A stretch of 64,000 nt of DNA. Source: Maratus speciosus (lineage: Eukaryota > Arthropoda > Arachnida > Araneae > Salticidae). Both the position numbers and the translations under genes were made by a program. Shown here piece after piece: positions 1-11,273 of this stretch. Numbering within the stretch: the first letter of the stretch is position 1; each line of letters begins with the position of its first letter. Under the pieces are notes generated by a model. The model saw only the letters and a program-made list of their open reading frames with translations, ran no database searches and had not been told where the DNA came from. The stretch is from contig OZ010788.1 in NCBI GenBank assembly GCA_963932465.1, positions 201,440,559 through 201,504,558 on the forward strand. Reading direction: 5' to 3'.

Positions 1-399
1 ATCTTACTCACAATTTTGAATAGCGTGACACAAAAGATAAATCAATTTATTGAAATAAATACATTTCAATGCATAGTATAGATTCAATGAAAGTGATATA
101 TTTAACAGTGAATTGGAAAATTAAAAGTATTGTGTAGATGTAAAAAAAATATTTTAACCAAGTCAAAAATAATTTAAATTGAATTTTAAAAAACAAACCT
201 TTTAAAGTCACATCAAGGCGTCACTTAAATTTTATATCATATCTTTTAAAACACATATTTTGAATTTATGAGAGATGTAAATGATAAAGCTACAGCGAAT
301 AAAATTTTATGCAGCTTTTCATGTTGAACATAACTTTTGCACATGCGATTATAAATAAAACAAAAATAAAATGGTGAAATAAATACAAATATATTTTTT

Positions 400-560
400 A
401 AGAAATAGCATAACGTCACTCAAAATTTGATATCAGTATTTTTAAGTTCCATATTTAAAATTCTTAGAGCATAAGATAAAGTGCTGCGTCAGAAACTTTT
501 AACCCGTCAAGGGTTTTTGCATTGATATCATTACTTTTTTGAGGTTAGTGATAAAATGAT
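400..560. repeat. dispersed repeat, inverted partner near 46.45-46.57 kb
   Basis: This block contains ATAAGATAAAGTGCTGCGTC, then TTTTAACCCGTCAAGGG. The reverse complement of about 46480-46570 carries the same order (AAGATAAAGTGCAGCGTC, then TTTTAACCCGTTAAGGG) at roughly three-quarters identity. The TTAACCCG inside resembles the end of a TTAA-type element. The rest of 1-1060 is AT-rich with nothing else recognised. Confidence 0.5.
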
Positions 561-1059
561 TAAAAAAAAGATACTTATGGAATTTAATGCAGATTTAATT
601 TTTACTATTTTATTACAATTTTCCTTATAGCAGTTTGTATATAAAAACAACTGGGTAAGTATAATCGCAGATCGCACAGAGGGTTTCATTTGATATTCCT
701 TTAAAAACACTTTATCCTTAAATTAATAAATCCAAAATGTTAATTTATAATTATTAAATCCTTACATAGATGTAGCACCAATAGTTCCAATTTTCATGGG
801 GCAGGGAACGCACTCTTTTAAACAAACCACCTTCCAATTGAAGTCATCAAAAACCAAGTTGAATAAGTCAGATCCCGTTGTGTTGTTTGACAAACAGCAG
901 TCTCATGTCCCCTCCTTCCCCCCTTTTTCAAAATTTTTCAGACCAGTACCTAAGAATGGAACCGAAATAATTTTTGCTCTTCAGAAATTACGATAAAAAA
1001 ATAGTATGCAGTACTCATAAATTTACTTTAATGCTATATAGGGTGATTATTAAGTTAAT

Positions 1060-1371
1060 TATAACGTTTGGAATCTGTTGCATTGATGTCCGAAAGGTAG
1101 TTTCTGAGTTATGGAAGCTGGACCCATAAGGCGCCATAGAGGGGCGAAGCCCGCTAGTGTCTATCATAATTATATCTGCCATGTAGACTAATTGCGATAT
1201 TTAATCAAAATAGCTCCCCCCCCCCCCCCCACCCTCCTCATCCCCGGAAATATAACAAATACAAAATGTGTCTTTATAAACCTATCGTCAAATAGGTTTT
1301 TATTTCTTTTTCCCTAAAAAAAAACATGATTTTTATATCCGTAACGTAAATAGCGGACGAAGCCCGCTAGT
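1060..1371 (+). mobile_element. two Helitron-like 3' ends in series
   Basis: GGGGCGAAGCCCGCTAG ends at 1157 and GCGGACGAAGCCCGCTAG ends at 1370. Each has a short hairpin (GGGC-GAA-GCCC in the first) directly before CTAG followed by T, the form expected for a Helitron 3' end. Both are followed by a similar TCCTATCATAAT-type sequence. No matching 5' end was identified. A poly-C run lies at about 1217-1230. Confidence 0.45.
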
Positions 1372-1670
1372 TCCTATCATAATATATATTTTTAATAATT
1401 TTATATAGTCTATAATAAAAATCAGACTTAAAACAGTCTAGTTCCATGAGTACTTGTAGTGTCAGTTACATGCTACGATTTTTGGATACCAGTATTTTAG
1501 AACGGGAAAATGTGACTTATTTTATCGGAGATATCTCATTAATTGAATAAGGTGAAGCAAACTTTTTGAAAAAAAGGTGGCCAACAAGCATGGCAGTTAT
1601 CAGCTATGTGACTTTGTGCTAAAGTCCATTAATTTGATCTGCTTTAAAAAGATTACGGAAGATTGAATTA

Positions 1671-2152
1671 TAGTAGAACCTGGATTAACCGAGCTTCGAT
1701 TAATCGAGGTTTCTGTTAACCGAGCCGATAACAAAGTCTGATTTTTTTTTTCCTTTTGAATGAGCCTTAAAAATAACCACACTCTTTAGCTCACTGTCCG
1801 TGCTATACAGGCCCTTCTGCCCCCAAAAGCCCTCAACTCCAAAGAAACATTGGACCCTGAGAAGTCAATAGCGAACAATGCTTTGTTTCCAGTGGCTGTG
1901 TGAACTTTCGTAAATTTTTCAATTTGCATTTTAAAATTTACTACTGGTAGTTGATTTTCTTTTTAAATTTGTTCAGCTGTGAAACAGAACTTTACATATA
2001 TTTACTTTTATTATTTAAAAAACGTTCTATATATTTTTTTTAAAGAGATGTTAAATTCGCAAGCACGGCGAGTTTTTACACACAGTTTCTATTAACCGAG
2101 ATTTCCGATTTACTAACAGTCCCAATTAGCTCGGATAATCGAGGCTGCTCTG
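1671..2152. mobile_element. pogo/Tigger-like non-autonomous element
   Basis: The left end reads GTAGAACCTGGATTAACCGA and the reverse complement of the right end reads CAGAGCAGCCTCGATTATCC. Both are followed by further copies of the TTAACCGAG/TTAATCGAG motif, the usual end pattern of Tigger-type elements. TA lies on both sides (1669-1670 and 2153-2154). At about 480 bp it is too short for a transposase, and no transposase frame was seen. Confidence 0.72.
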
Positions 2153-2624
2153 TATAATTAAAAAATCAATGGCGATCTTACTGTAAACGGGTTTCCCTTT
2201 TACTGAGGGATTTCAAAACCGAATCAGCTGATGTTAGTTGCGGTTTCCCTGCTTGATTAAATAAGATTAGTTAAACATTTGAAAATTACCAAATATAAAA
2301 GGAACTAAGTCAACAGAGTCTTTGCTTTATGGTATTTTTTAACAACGCTATAAGAAAATGATTTTAAATAAGAGATTTTAAATGTAACGTTTTAAATCTG
2401 ACATAATTTTCACCAAACTTTCCTTTCTCTTTGTAACATTCAACTGAAAATATTTTTATTATTAGAAAGATAATATTATTATTTGCGCTACCTTAAAATT
2501 AGCAACTATAGTTAAAAATATCATCTCGAAATTTGAAATAAATCTCTCATATAAATATATTTTTTAATTTACACTGTTTTGCAATATGTTTTGCAATGTG
2601 TTTTGTAAACTGTTTTGGCCACTT
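2153..2624. other. AT-rich stretch, nothing recognised
   Basis: No conserved frame, inverted repeat or RNA-like structure was noticed here. Confidence 0.5.
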
Positions 2625-2970
2625 TGGCCAATATGACGTAATTTCCTCCATTTACGACTTTTAACACATATCAATGAATTTATTATTTAAAAATTTTCTT
2701 TTTCTTTTAATATTCACGTGTAAATATAGTTTTTATGACGTAATTTTCAATGTTTTCCTTCTTTTAATGCGTAATCATTTAATTCTAATTTGAAAATAAT
2801 CGATTATTTTATAATTTTCTTTCATTTTAAGTAAGCATGTGTAAAAACAATTTTTATGACCTAATGTTTAATATTTTCCTGCTTTTAACACGTTATCATT
2901 TAATTCTAATTTAAAAGGATTTTTTTTCTGTTTATAATAGTCACGTGTGAATAAATTTTTAATTTAAAGG
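2625..2970. repeat. three-unit tandem repeat, about 115-bp period
   Basis: ATGACGTAATTTCC, ATGACGTAATTTTC and ATGACCTAATGTTT occur at about 2631, 2736 and 2856. Each is followed by a TTTTAA-CRT-ATCA stretch and a CACGTGT or CATGTGT motif. Units are diverged. A comparable CACGTGGAAA series lies inverted at 59.95-60.2 kb. Confidence 0.6.
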
Positions 2971-3850
2971 ATATATTATTCTTTGCGCTGTTTTAACATT
3001 TGGCAACAATTTAAAAGAACCTTTTCTAAAATATGTAAAAAATATCTCTGGAAATTCTGAAAATTTTAATTTAAAATTGAAATAAACCGTCAAAAAATTA
3101 GGCAAGTTAAGAATAATAAATGCACTCTGCAAACTTCGAGTTTCTATTGAATGATTAAATTGAATGAAAATGATTAAATTCCCATGTATATTTTTTTTTT
3201 CCTATGAGACTTTTTTAATGAGACAATTTTATCCAGATTTAACATTAAATATCTCTTAAAATAATTCTTCGATTTAAAAACTGTCTACTTCAACATTTTT
3301 ATCAAACATTTCTCTATAATACTACGCAATTGCGTCAAAAGATGGCGACACCAGAATTCTGATATGCTTATTATGTAAACTGTAAATATTGCAAAGAATT
3401 GTCTCGGGGTTATCAAACTTCATTGATATTTATAAATAAAACATTTCAACTAAATTATTTATTATAAAAAAATTATTACATCACAATAGCTTTTATGCAA
3501 GGATAATAATAATTATAATAATAATAATATTATGGATTTCAGTGATTATATATTGATTGACCGTCATAATAATAAAAAATGATATTGTAAAAAGAAGAGC
3601 TGAAATGAATTATTTTTTTACGTTTCTGATCGTGTGATTTATATTCAAATAATAATTATTAATGTATATTTTTTGTAAAGTGATTGAAATTAAATATATT
3701 TATAAAATTTATGGTAATATTTTTATTGCTGAAAAATTGCCAAGAAATTGCATCATCAAATTGGCGTCATTATAATTGTAATTTTATTTAACTTAATAGC
3801 AATTAAAAAAATTACAAAGGAACTGAGAATAATGGTCAACTAGCAGACTT
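2971..3850. other. AT-rich stretch, nothing recognised
   Basis: It contains a short ATA/ATT-rich tract near 3505-3530 and no convincing feature. Confidence 0.5.
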
Positions 3851-3965
3851 TAAAAAAAAAAAAAAAAAACATTCACATGTGAAAACACGTAACAGTGAGT
3901 ATCGAACTGCCTATCTTAAGGTCAGTAAACGATGGCCCTTAGCCACTCAGCCAGTGGGAAGACAA
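3851..3965 (-). repeat. tRNA-derived SINE-like sequence
   Basis: On the minus strand, TGGCTGAGTGGCTAAGGGC (about 3954-3936) resembles a Leu/Ser-type tRNA A box. GCAGTTCGATACTC follows about 45 bases later (about 3911-3897) as a B box. After another 30 bases the copy runs into a long T tract on that strand (poly-A at 3851-3869 on the plus strand). It does not fold into a proper cloverleaf, so it is a tRNA-related retroelement head or tRNA pseudogene, not a functional tRNA. Confidence 0.5.
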
Positions 3966-4561
3966 AATTTTTCTCCCCAAAAGTGGTTAAAAAGAAAGCG
4001 TGTGTATGAATACAGTGTCATGCATTTTCGGTGAAATTTCCATACAATGGCGAAGAAATATAGTCCGATTTTTCATGCGCATTATAAAACGAACAAGAGT
4101 CTTGCTGGAAACAAGTAAATTGTTATTTGGTTCATCTGAAACATATTTATTTGATTTTTAAAAAATCGCCCGTGTCATTTTCGAGAGAAAAAAAAAATCG
4201 AATTATTTAACGAACGAGAGTTTTCCCAGAAAAAAGAAAAGTGTTATTCACCTCGCCTTAATCACATTTATATTATGTATCAATTTAAAAATAATCGTTA
4301 GAACCGTTTTCGAGATTTTCAAATTAGGAACTTCCTCGATATTATACCAACGTTTTCACTTTAAAAATGGCTATTTAGATCTCAAAATATACTGCACGTA
4401 GAAATGCAAAAATTTCAGTATACGATTAGACTGCAGATATAAGACTGTTCTAGAAAATTCAGAACAATAAGACATATATCTGCTGAGTTATTAAAAGGCG
4501 GCTTTTCGCGTTTTCTTTGATGTCGAGTTAGCTGTATATATGAGTTCCGCCATCTACGAAT

Positions 4562-4614
4562 TCTATGATACGATACGATACGATTTTAACGATACGATAC
4601 GATACGATTTTAGG
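4562..4614. repeat. GATAC pentamer tandem array
   Basis: ACGATACGATACGATTTTA occurs twice in tandem, each copy holding three GATAC units. It is a simple repeat. Confidence 0.85.
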
Positions 4615-4659
4615 CTTAAGGCTGCGTCACTCGAAATACTACCGTCTTCCATGATATAT

Positions 4660-5111
4660 CGGGTGTCCTAAAAAGGACTGACTGATTTTAAAATTCAATA
4701 ACTTGCAAACGGTGACAGATATTTAAAAAATTCTTGCAGGATGGTTATGCATAAGGTCAAAAGTTTTTTTTACAGTGATTTTCGATTTTAGTTCGAATTA
4801 CAAACAATAGATGGCGTTGTAAGCAATAGTCGCTAAATACAGGCTCGATTTTTGGTCCTTTCTCTTCTTCCATGCGGTAAAAGGAGATGGAAATATATTG
4901 AGCGGGCCACGAAGTACCAAAAACCGAGCCTGAATTTAGCGTCTATTGATCGCAGCGCAATCTATTGTTTGTAATTTGAACTAAAATCGAAAATCCCTGT
5001 AAAAAAACTTTTGACCTCAGACATAACCCTCCTGCAAGAATTTTTTAAATATCTGACACCGTTTGCAAGTTATTGAATTTTAAAATCAGTCAGTCCTTTT
5101 TAGGACACCCG
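4660..5111. mobile_element. palindromic MITE, CGGGTGTCC ends
   Basis: The left end (CGGGTGTCCTAAAAAGGACT) is repeated in reverse complement at the right end. The arms stay similar for about 200 bp each around a centre near 4885, including ATAACTTGCAAACGGTG and the AATCTATTGTTTGTAATT block. TA-rich flanks suggest a TA target, as for mariner-type MITEs. No coding frame is present. Confidence 0.8.
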
Positions 5112-5275
5112 GTATATATATATGTATATATATATAAAGAAATGGGAGAAAATTTTTTAATAGTTTTTTGGGAGCTCAAGACTTACTCATCCTCCATAAT
5201 CATAGAATATTTAGGCTTTCTATGCTGAAGCTCGAAGGCATCGTAATGAAATAGTTCTGCTATTCGTTGGGGAGA

Positions 5276-5572
5276 TTATAAACGTTTTAATGGGGGGTTT
5301 TGCGCTATTTCAAATTCAATTATCCTTTTCCTAAAAGTGGTACTATCGCGATCTTCACGGATGGTATAATTTTTTAAACAACGGGAAGAGTGAAGCACTT
5401 CTGTAAGGTTTCTAAGGTTTTTATTGTGCAGACGACTAAAGATTATACGTAGTTGTACTGCAAGTAAAGCCCCAGATTGGGCATGCGTAAATCCGCCCCA
5501 CACACCCCCTCCAAAAAAATATGAAAATTTCCATAGTGCAAATTTATAATCATGGTGGTACTCCTGCATCAC
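5276..5572 (-). other. 98-codon open frame of unknown nature
   Basis: The frame is open on the minus strand and ends RRII-FEIAQNPPLKRL-like. It has no motif I recognise, no good start context and no neighbouring exon signals. A Gly-rich segment (FFGGGVWGGF) is translated from a GC-rich patch. I treat it as a chance frame or an old repeat. The surrounding 5112-7007 is otherwise AT-rich, with a poly-A run near 5845-5863. Confidence 0.2.
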
Positions 5573-7198
5573 TGTCAGTAAAAAAGATAAAGAACGCTTT
5601 AGTAATATAACCTTTTTGTCACAGTCAGTTAATGTTATATTGCTTTTTAAACAGTAGTTGAATCCAAACTATTCACACTGAATTATAAAATTAATCCTTT
5701 GCGATCGAGTGTCGGTAAATAGCCGCCCAAGCGTTATATACATGATTCTATTTTAATATTCTATTTGCACCACTACATTTTAAAGGTACATTTTTTAGTA
5801 AATTTCTCTTGCACATTTTGTCGAAGTGCAAATAAAAACACTTCTAAAAAAAAAAAAAAAAAGTCGTGCCAAGCGAATAAATTCGTGTAAGATATGTCTG
5901 CGACTGGAGGCAGTACTTCGACCGATGAGCATTAATTGCTGAATAATTCAACAAATCGATGTTTGTATTGTTTCCTAAAAAAAAAAGAAAAACGGGCATA
6001 TAATCTGTTCCAAATTTCCAACTTCTTTCTTCCATTCTAAGATTCAACTTTTTTTTCATGTAATCGTTGTTATACATTTTAATTTATTTATTTTTAGACA
6101 TGTATTTATTTTTAGAAAACTTCTATAAAATATTTCAGCCTTTTCCAGGTTGATGAATAAGAAAGCTGAACATGAGTGAAAGTAAGTGAAAGCAAATTGG
6201 TAATATCTTAATCTTAAACTAATGATTCTTTTAAAAAATGAATTTCCATTTTTTAAAAATGCGGTGGGAATTTTGAACAAGTAATTCTTATTAAAGATGA
6301 AACTATCAGCATTTACTTAAAAAAAATAAAGGGAAAGAAATTTATACATGAATGCATATATTCTTCTTACATATTTCTTCCAAACTAAACAGGAACATAT
6401 CTTCCAACCCGCCTATTTCTCTCGAAGTTAAATCACGTCAAGATTTTTATTCCAAAAAAGAAGCTATTAAATAATCACATAGCATCAAAAACATCTCCTA
6501 GTTCAAATTATGTTTATTTGATCTGAGGAAAAAAAAAAGACGGTTGGCAGCTATTCAAGAATAAAAAGGTAACTGAATGCTATTTAAATAAACGTTCGAT
6601 TTATAATTTCGGGATGAATAAATCATTACATATCTGATATCGCATAAACTATGTGTATTCTCAAACCTGCCAAAGTTCAATAAGAATAAAATTTCTAAGA
6701 GACTAATTTGAAAGTTAAAAAAAAAAATTAAATCACTGCTGTTTCATGACATTTCCCCGGGGGCATTTCTGTTCTTTCAGGGTGAACTGACAGCTCGGCA
6801 TATTTTCTATCTCAAATTAACCCTTTCACATACTTTGACAAGCAAGACTCGTCATACGTTTCACAAAAAACAAAGTGGCTAAAATTGGATTTAAACTGAT
6901 ACAAACTGTGTAAAAGCTACCTGTCTACAAGATTTCAATCGGAAATTTTCAATCTGAAAACAAGATTACTGTTACATTTGATTCTTGCCTTTTCACAGGT
7001 GTCTTAAACCTAGAACTACCGGAAATATTATTCAAGTTTTATAAAAAATATTTTAAACCAGAATTTTTATTTAAAACTACTTAAATTAGTTATTTAGCTT
7101 TTTATTATTGTCTGGTTTACATTTAGTTTATTTTTTAAAAAATATCTGGTTTGAATAAATAATATCGATATACCTATCGGGTCCAATGGACCCGTCTG

Positions 7199-8511
7199 CA
7201 GTGTTGCCAGATTGAAGATTTTGTCCTCATTTTGGGGAATTTTGAACCTCCAGGGGAATTTTTTGAGGACAAGTAGTTCGTGGGGAAATGTTTGGGGACT
7301 ATCAATATTTTGGGGGAAAAACTTAGGGAATTTTTTTCACTATTTCAAGTAAAATTTAGTCTTCTGACAACACTGAATCTGTCTTGAACTACTCGATTGT
7401 GAATTGAAAAATAAAAATAAAATACAGAAATCGGAGATATTAATCATTATCCTCGTGGTCGTGCTCATCGTTTGCAACATTACAGTTTGCACGCATCACA
7501 GGTGCACCACGACCTGCATTGGACTATCCCAGCCTGAATTTCCAGATGATTAAGTGCGACAGATTTTCTTAGTCATTGTGGGCAGACACACAAACGCATA
7601 TACACAATTATTTTATTAGTATAGATTTATACAACAAAAATAAAAACAATTTTATAACTTTTTTGTTTAAGGTCGGTTAATTTGTGCTTCATGGAATGAC
7701 AAAGGAACATTTTGCAAGACATGCAGTTGCATGCTACAATCACATTGCTACGTTTATAACTGAACATTGCTTAATGAATGCAGCAGACTCCCTAGTTCTC
7801 CTTATAAGAAACTTGAATGAAAACTGTGCGGTCTCAAATGGCATAAACCTTCACATTACTAAATCTTCAGGACTTATCCGAAACTTCTTTTGCCGTACTT
7901 TTTAAAATATTTAATTAAAGATGTGGAAAGCAGCTATTTTTCTTTATCATTGACGAAAAGCACAGTGATTGATACAACAGAGGTGCTTTGCATTACGATT
8001 AGGTACTTCAGTAGGGATAGCAAAAAATTGAAAACAAAGTTTTTTAGGTTAAGACAGATAGAAGGCGATGATGCCAATACATCTCAGATTCGTTTAAATC
8101 CCAACTTAATAAAGATGATCTAAACCTAGAAAAAGTTATTGGTATAAGCGTAGATGGAGCTAACGTAATGATATGCCAGCATCATCGATTGGCAACAATT
8201 TAAAAACAAGTGTAAACAACTTGTCTTTGTAAATTGTATCTCTCATTCTCTTCGTTTATCTGCGAATATGCAAACAAAATTCAGCAGAGTTTAAATATTT
8301 ATTTTGTATAAATGGGGAACTTTTTCAAAAAAACGTTTGATTTGGGGAGACAATTTAAATTTAACTTAGTTAAATATTTTTTATAGTTGAAAATTGAAAA
8401 TTTACTTTTTTGAGTAGAATATGCGTTGGGGTCTTTTTCGGAAAAAACACTGATTTGGGAAAATTTTCAGAAATTTTGGGGAAATTGACTTTCGAATATC
8501 TGGCAACACTG
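7199..8511 (+). mobile_element. hAT element with long, degraded interior
   Basis: The terminal inverted repeats read CAGTGTTGCCAGAT on the left and, in reverse complement, CAGTGTTGCCAGATATTC on the right. The flanks are CCCGTCTG (7191-7198) and GCCGTCTG (8513-8520), an 8-bp duplication with one mismatch and one extra base. CAGTG-type ends and 8-bp duplications are typical of hAT. The interior contains transposase remains (see 7684-8270). Confidence 0.8.
7684..8270 (+). pseudogene. hAT (ZBED-type) transposase remnant
   Basis: Two overlapping frames joined by a frameshift near 7890 give a recognisable ZBED-type transposase middle. The first has an IATFITEH-like helix region. The second starts with a F-KDV-SSYFSL segment followed by VLCITIRYFSR-SKKLKTKF. 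After stops near 8120 comes a GANVMICQHH segment, the equivalent of the usual DGxNxMxGxxxS block. The usual DES triad residue after the FSL strand is replaced (TKSTV), so the active site is lost. N- and C-terminal domains are missing and stop codons break the frame. Confidence 0.72.
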
Positions 8512-8532
8512 CGCCGTCTGGTAGGCTGACGG

Positions 8533-8892
8533 TTAAACTATTTAAACCAAAAAAGAAACTATTACTAGAAAAGATTAATAAACAGGAAATGGAAAATGTC
8601 TCGGAGAGAAATATTTTGATATTCCGAAGGAAAATTATACTCCTTTCTTCCCGAATTCTTCACTAAATATAGAATAAGAATAAGTCTAGTACCGATATTT
8701 TTCTATCAGTAAAAAATATATGCAATTCCAATTTACTAAATATCGCATTACCAGTATTTGAAAAAGATGCATTGGGTTCCGCCCTTAGCAGCCTCTTTTT
8801 TTTTTGTACGTTGCATTGTAGATTTTTTTTTTATATACAGGTTTTGGCTAAGAAACTGGTTACATCTAAGAAACTACTAATGTCTGTGAAAC
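8533..8892. other. AT-rich spacer, nothing recognised
   Basis: It holds a T-rich run near 8795-8835 and no feature I can support. Confidence 0.5.
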
Positions 8893-8900
8893 CTTCATGT

Positions 8901-9076
8901 CAGGGCTCGCAGCGTTCCTAAAATTTTCGCACTTTGCTACCAGTATTTTAAATAAAAATTCTTCGTGGTAGATTCCTTTAACATATATATATATATAATA
9001 GAATTACACAATAAAGGTCATCGTTTCAAAATAGTGGTAGCAAAGTGTGAAAATTTTAGGAACGGTGCGAGCCCTG
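8901..9076. mobile_element. hAT MITE with perfect 8-bp target duplication
   Basis: The ends are CAGGGCTCGCAGCGTTCC and, in reverse complement, CAGGGCTCGCACCGTTCC. The arms match for about 40 bp (AAAATTTTCGCACTTTGCTACCA). CTTCATGT flanks both sides (8893-8900 and 9077-9084). At 176 bp it is non-coding. Confidence 0.92.
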
Positions 9077-9189
9077 CTTCATGTGTTAAATTTAGAAATA
9101 AGATAAAGAAATGTAAAATGACAGTCTAGATATAAGCAACTGTAGAAAAGAGTAGTATAAAAATGGTTTCGGTGTGACTGGGAAGTATT

Positions 9190-9424
9190 GGGTGTACAGG
9201 AAAGTTCTGCCCGATAATGCTATTTCACACCTACTTCTTTTAAATTCAGATTTTTTTATTGGCACCACTTTTTTGAAATGGTAAAATTCCGATTGTATTC
9301 ACCTTCATGTGAATACAATGGGATTTTTATCATTTAAAAAAAAGTGGTGTCAAAGAAAAAAATCTGAATTCTAAAAAAGTAGGCGTGAAATAACATTATC
9401 GGACAGAACTTTCCGGTAGACCTA
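9190..9424. mobile_element. palindromic MITE, GGAAAGTTCTG arms
   Basis: The left arm (AGGAAAGTTCTGCCCGATAA) is inverted at 9388-9415. The homology continues through GGCACCACTTTTTT to a centre at about 9307 (TTCACCTTCATGTGAA). It is short and non-coding; the superfamily was not determined. Confidence 0.8.
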
Positions 9425-9449
9425 ATATAAAAGAGATATTCGGTAATAA

Positions 9450-9633
9450 CAGGGGTCGTACTCCCTGACCAGAAAATTTCCAGACCAGCAAATTCCTCGG
9501 TACCATTATTTTCTTATAGAAAATAGCTTCTTAAATAGGTCGAAATTTCGCGCATTTATTCTAGATTTATTTTTCTATTAAAAAAAAATACTGATATTTG
9601 TCCTGAAAAATTCCCTGAAGCGTACGAACCCTG
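9450..9633. mobile_element. hAT-like MITE, CAGGGGTCGTAC ends
   Basis: The left end is CAGGGGTCGTACTCCCTG and the right end in reverse complement is CAGGGTTCGTACGCTTCAGG. The flanks GGTAATAA and GCAATAAT are an imperfect duplication. The interior is related to the copies at 11096 and 14514. Confidence 0.72.
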
Positions 9634-9855
9634 GCAATAATCTCAATCTTACAATATTTGAAAATTCCATGACTTACAAGGAGAGGGCCAACCTTGTTAA
9701 TCACAGATTTCGATTATTTTAATGTATGTTGTAGGGTAGAGACCCCCTTAGCATCAGGTTTAACGGATTTTATCCAACGTTCCTTAGTTCTTGAGAAACC
9801 AGGGGGTCTAATATTAGTAAACGACTTAAATACTTACTTTGCAGTTGAAATTCCG

Positions 9856-9930
9856 GGTTAGTTGTTGCTCAGTTGGTATGGCGTTTGCCGGCTGATCCGC
9901 GGGCCCGGGTTCGATACCTGAATGCGCTAC
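9856..9930 (+). other. tRNA-like sequence in left foldback arm
   Basis: It has an A-box-like GCTCAGTTGGTATGG and a B-box-like GGGTTCGATACC, about 33 bases apart. The acceptor and anticodon stems do not form a convincing cloverleaf. It is likely a tRNA pseudogene carried by the element; an internal Pol III promoter is plausible but unproven. Confidence 0.6.
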
Positions 9931-10667
9931 ATTTGTTTTTCTCATTTTTTTGTTTTATAAATATACTTGTAAGCGTAACTTAATAATCTCATTGTTAATT
10001 AAAATTTTTAATATTGTATATCAATTATAATTTTAACCTGTTTAATTTTTTACTTTTAACTAAATAATTGTAATAAAACATCATAAAACTTTTAATTTTT
10101 TTAAAAATCACTTTTAAAATGTATTTCATATATTCTTTATCGATGCAATGATAATGAGCAATTGTGTCAATTCGTGATTTTAAAGAAACATCATTTACGC
10201 ATTGCTTTAACAAAGGAAGTCAATGCGATAATACTATTATTCTGTTTTCAAAGTAACGAGTATAATTGTATTAAAAATTAGCATCAGAATTAAATTACAA
10301 CTGATTTTTTGCATATTAAAGATTTTTAAATTTGTAATAAGTATGCTTGAGCTTTCAATTATTTTTCTTTTCTCTTTATCTTTTTCTGTTTTTATTTTTA
10401 TTTTATTTCAATATTCTTTTATTTTATCAAAACTAGATGGCAACACAACAGATTTTGTCACGATTTTGGAATTTTTATCATTCAATAATAGATCCAATTT
10501 CTCTTTAAACCTCTTTAAAGGATGAGAAATAATAGTTTACAAATAAGAAATGATAAATTTAAGTTTGTTAACATTATAATTAATGTATGACATTAAAATT
10601 TTTAATTTAAATTATTAAATTATAATTACAAGTATATTTATAAAACAAAAAAATGAGAAAAACAAAT

Positions 10668-10743
10668 GTAGCGCATTCAGGTATCGAGCCCGGGCCCACG
10701 GATTAGCCGGCAAACGCCATACCAACTGAGCTACGACTAACCT
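10668..10743 (-). other. tRNA-like sequence in right foldback arm
   Basis: This is the inverted partner of 9856-9930. Read on the minus strand it gives TCGTAGCTCAGTTGGTATGG and, after the mid region, GGGCTCGATACC. Its A-box region is closer to a tRNA consensus than the left copy (TAGCTCAGTTGGTA); its B box has one change. Confidence 0.6.
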
Positions 10744-11095
10744 GTCATTTTGGTTGCAAAGTAAGTATTTAAGTTCTGTACTAATATTAGACCCCCTGGT
10801 TTCTCAAGAACTAAGGAGCGTTGGATAAAATCCGTTGAACCTGACACTAAGGGGTCTCTACCCTACAACATATATTAAAATAATGAAAATCTGTGATTAA
10901 CAAGGTTGGCCCTCTCCTTGTTAGTTTAGTTTTACAAATTGTCTTTATAAATATTCTGCTGACTCTAAAAGTAAATAGGAAGCCCTGCAAAAAAAGATGC
11001 CTTTTCACTGATATTTCAAAGTGATATTTCTTGATCAGCAAAATATGAAGATGCGACAGAATTTTATAAACATTTTGAAAATGTCACAGCTACAC

Positions 11096-11273
11096 CAGGG
11101 TTCGTACGTATCAAGGGATTCAGCTGATTTTAGGTGTTTCCGTACCAGAAATTTCGTAAAGTACTGGTAGGTATTTCTGAAAATAGAATTTTTTTTTTCA
11201 CAAATAAGGCTAACATTATTTTAGGAAAATTCTGGTAACAGGTGCTTAAAGTCCTTGAAGCATACGAGCCCTG
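11096..11273. mobile_element. hAT-like MITE, CAGGGTTCGTACG ends
   Basis: The left end is CAGGGTTCGTACGTATCAAG and the right end in reverse complement is CAGGGCTCGTATGCTTCAAG. It is related to 9450-9633. No clear 8-bp duplication remains. It is non-coding. Confidence 0.68.

Larger units (their letters stand above)
7008..8532. mobile_element. TTAA-flanked (piggyBac-like) element, split by a hAT insertion
   Basis: TTAA stands at 7004-7007 and 8533-8536. The left end starts ACCTAGAACTACCGG; the right end in reverse complement starts CCGTCAGCCTACCAGACGG. A subterminal hairpin, CGGGTCCAATGGACCCG (7178-7194), lies near the right end once the 7199-8511 insertion is removed. No piggyBac transposase frame remains. 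The ends are assigned from TTAA plus the hairpin architecture shared with other copies in the window. Confidence 0.6.
9677..10920. mobile_element. 1.24-kb foldback element with a tRNA-like sequence in each arm
   Basis: The termini are CAAGGAGAGGGCCAACCTTG and its inverse at 10901-10920. Inverted arms of about 330 bp (9677 to about 10010, and about 10590 to 10920) are highly similar and surround an AT-rich 580-bp centre. TTA flanks both sides (9674-9676 and 10921-10923), a 3-bp TWA duplication as in PIF/Harbinger elements; such long arms are not typical of that group. No transposase frame is present. Each arm carries a tRNA-like block oriented toward the centre. Confidence 0.85.

Noticed and set aside
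5276..5572. Conserved protein-coding exon
   Set aside because: The frame is moderately long, but no motif, splice site or codon signature supports it; kept only as an unknown open frame.
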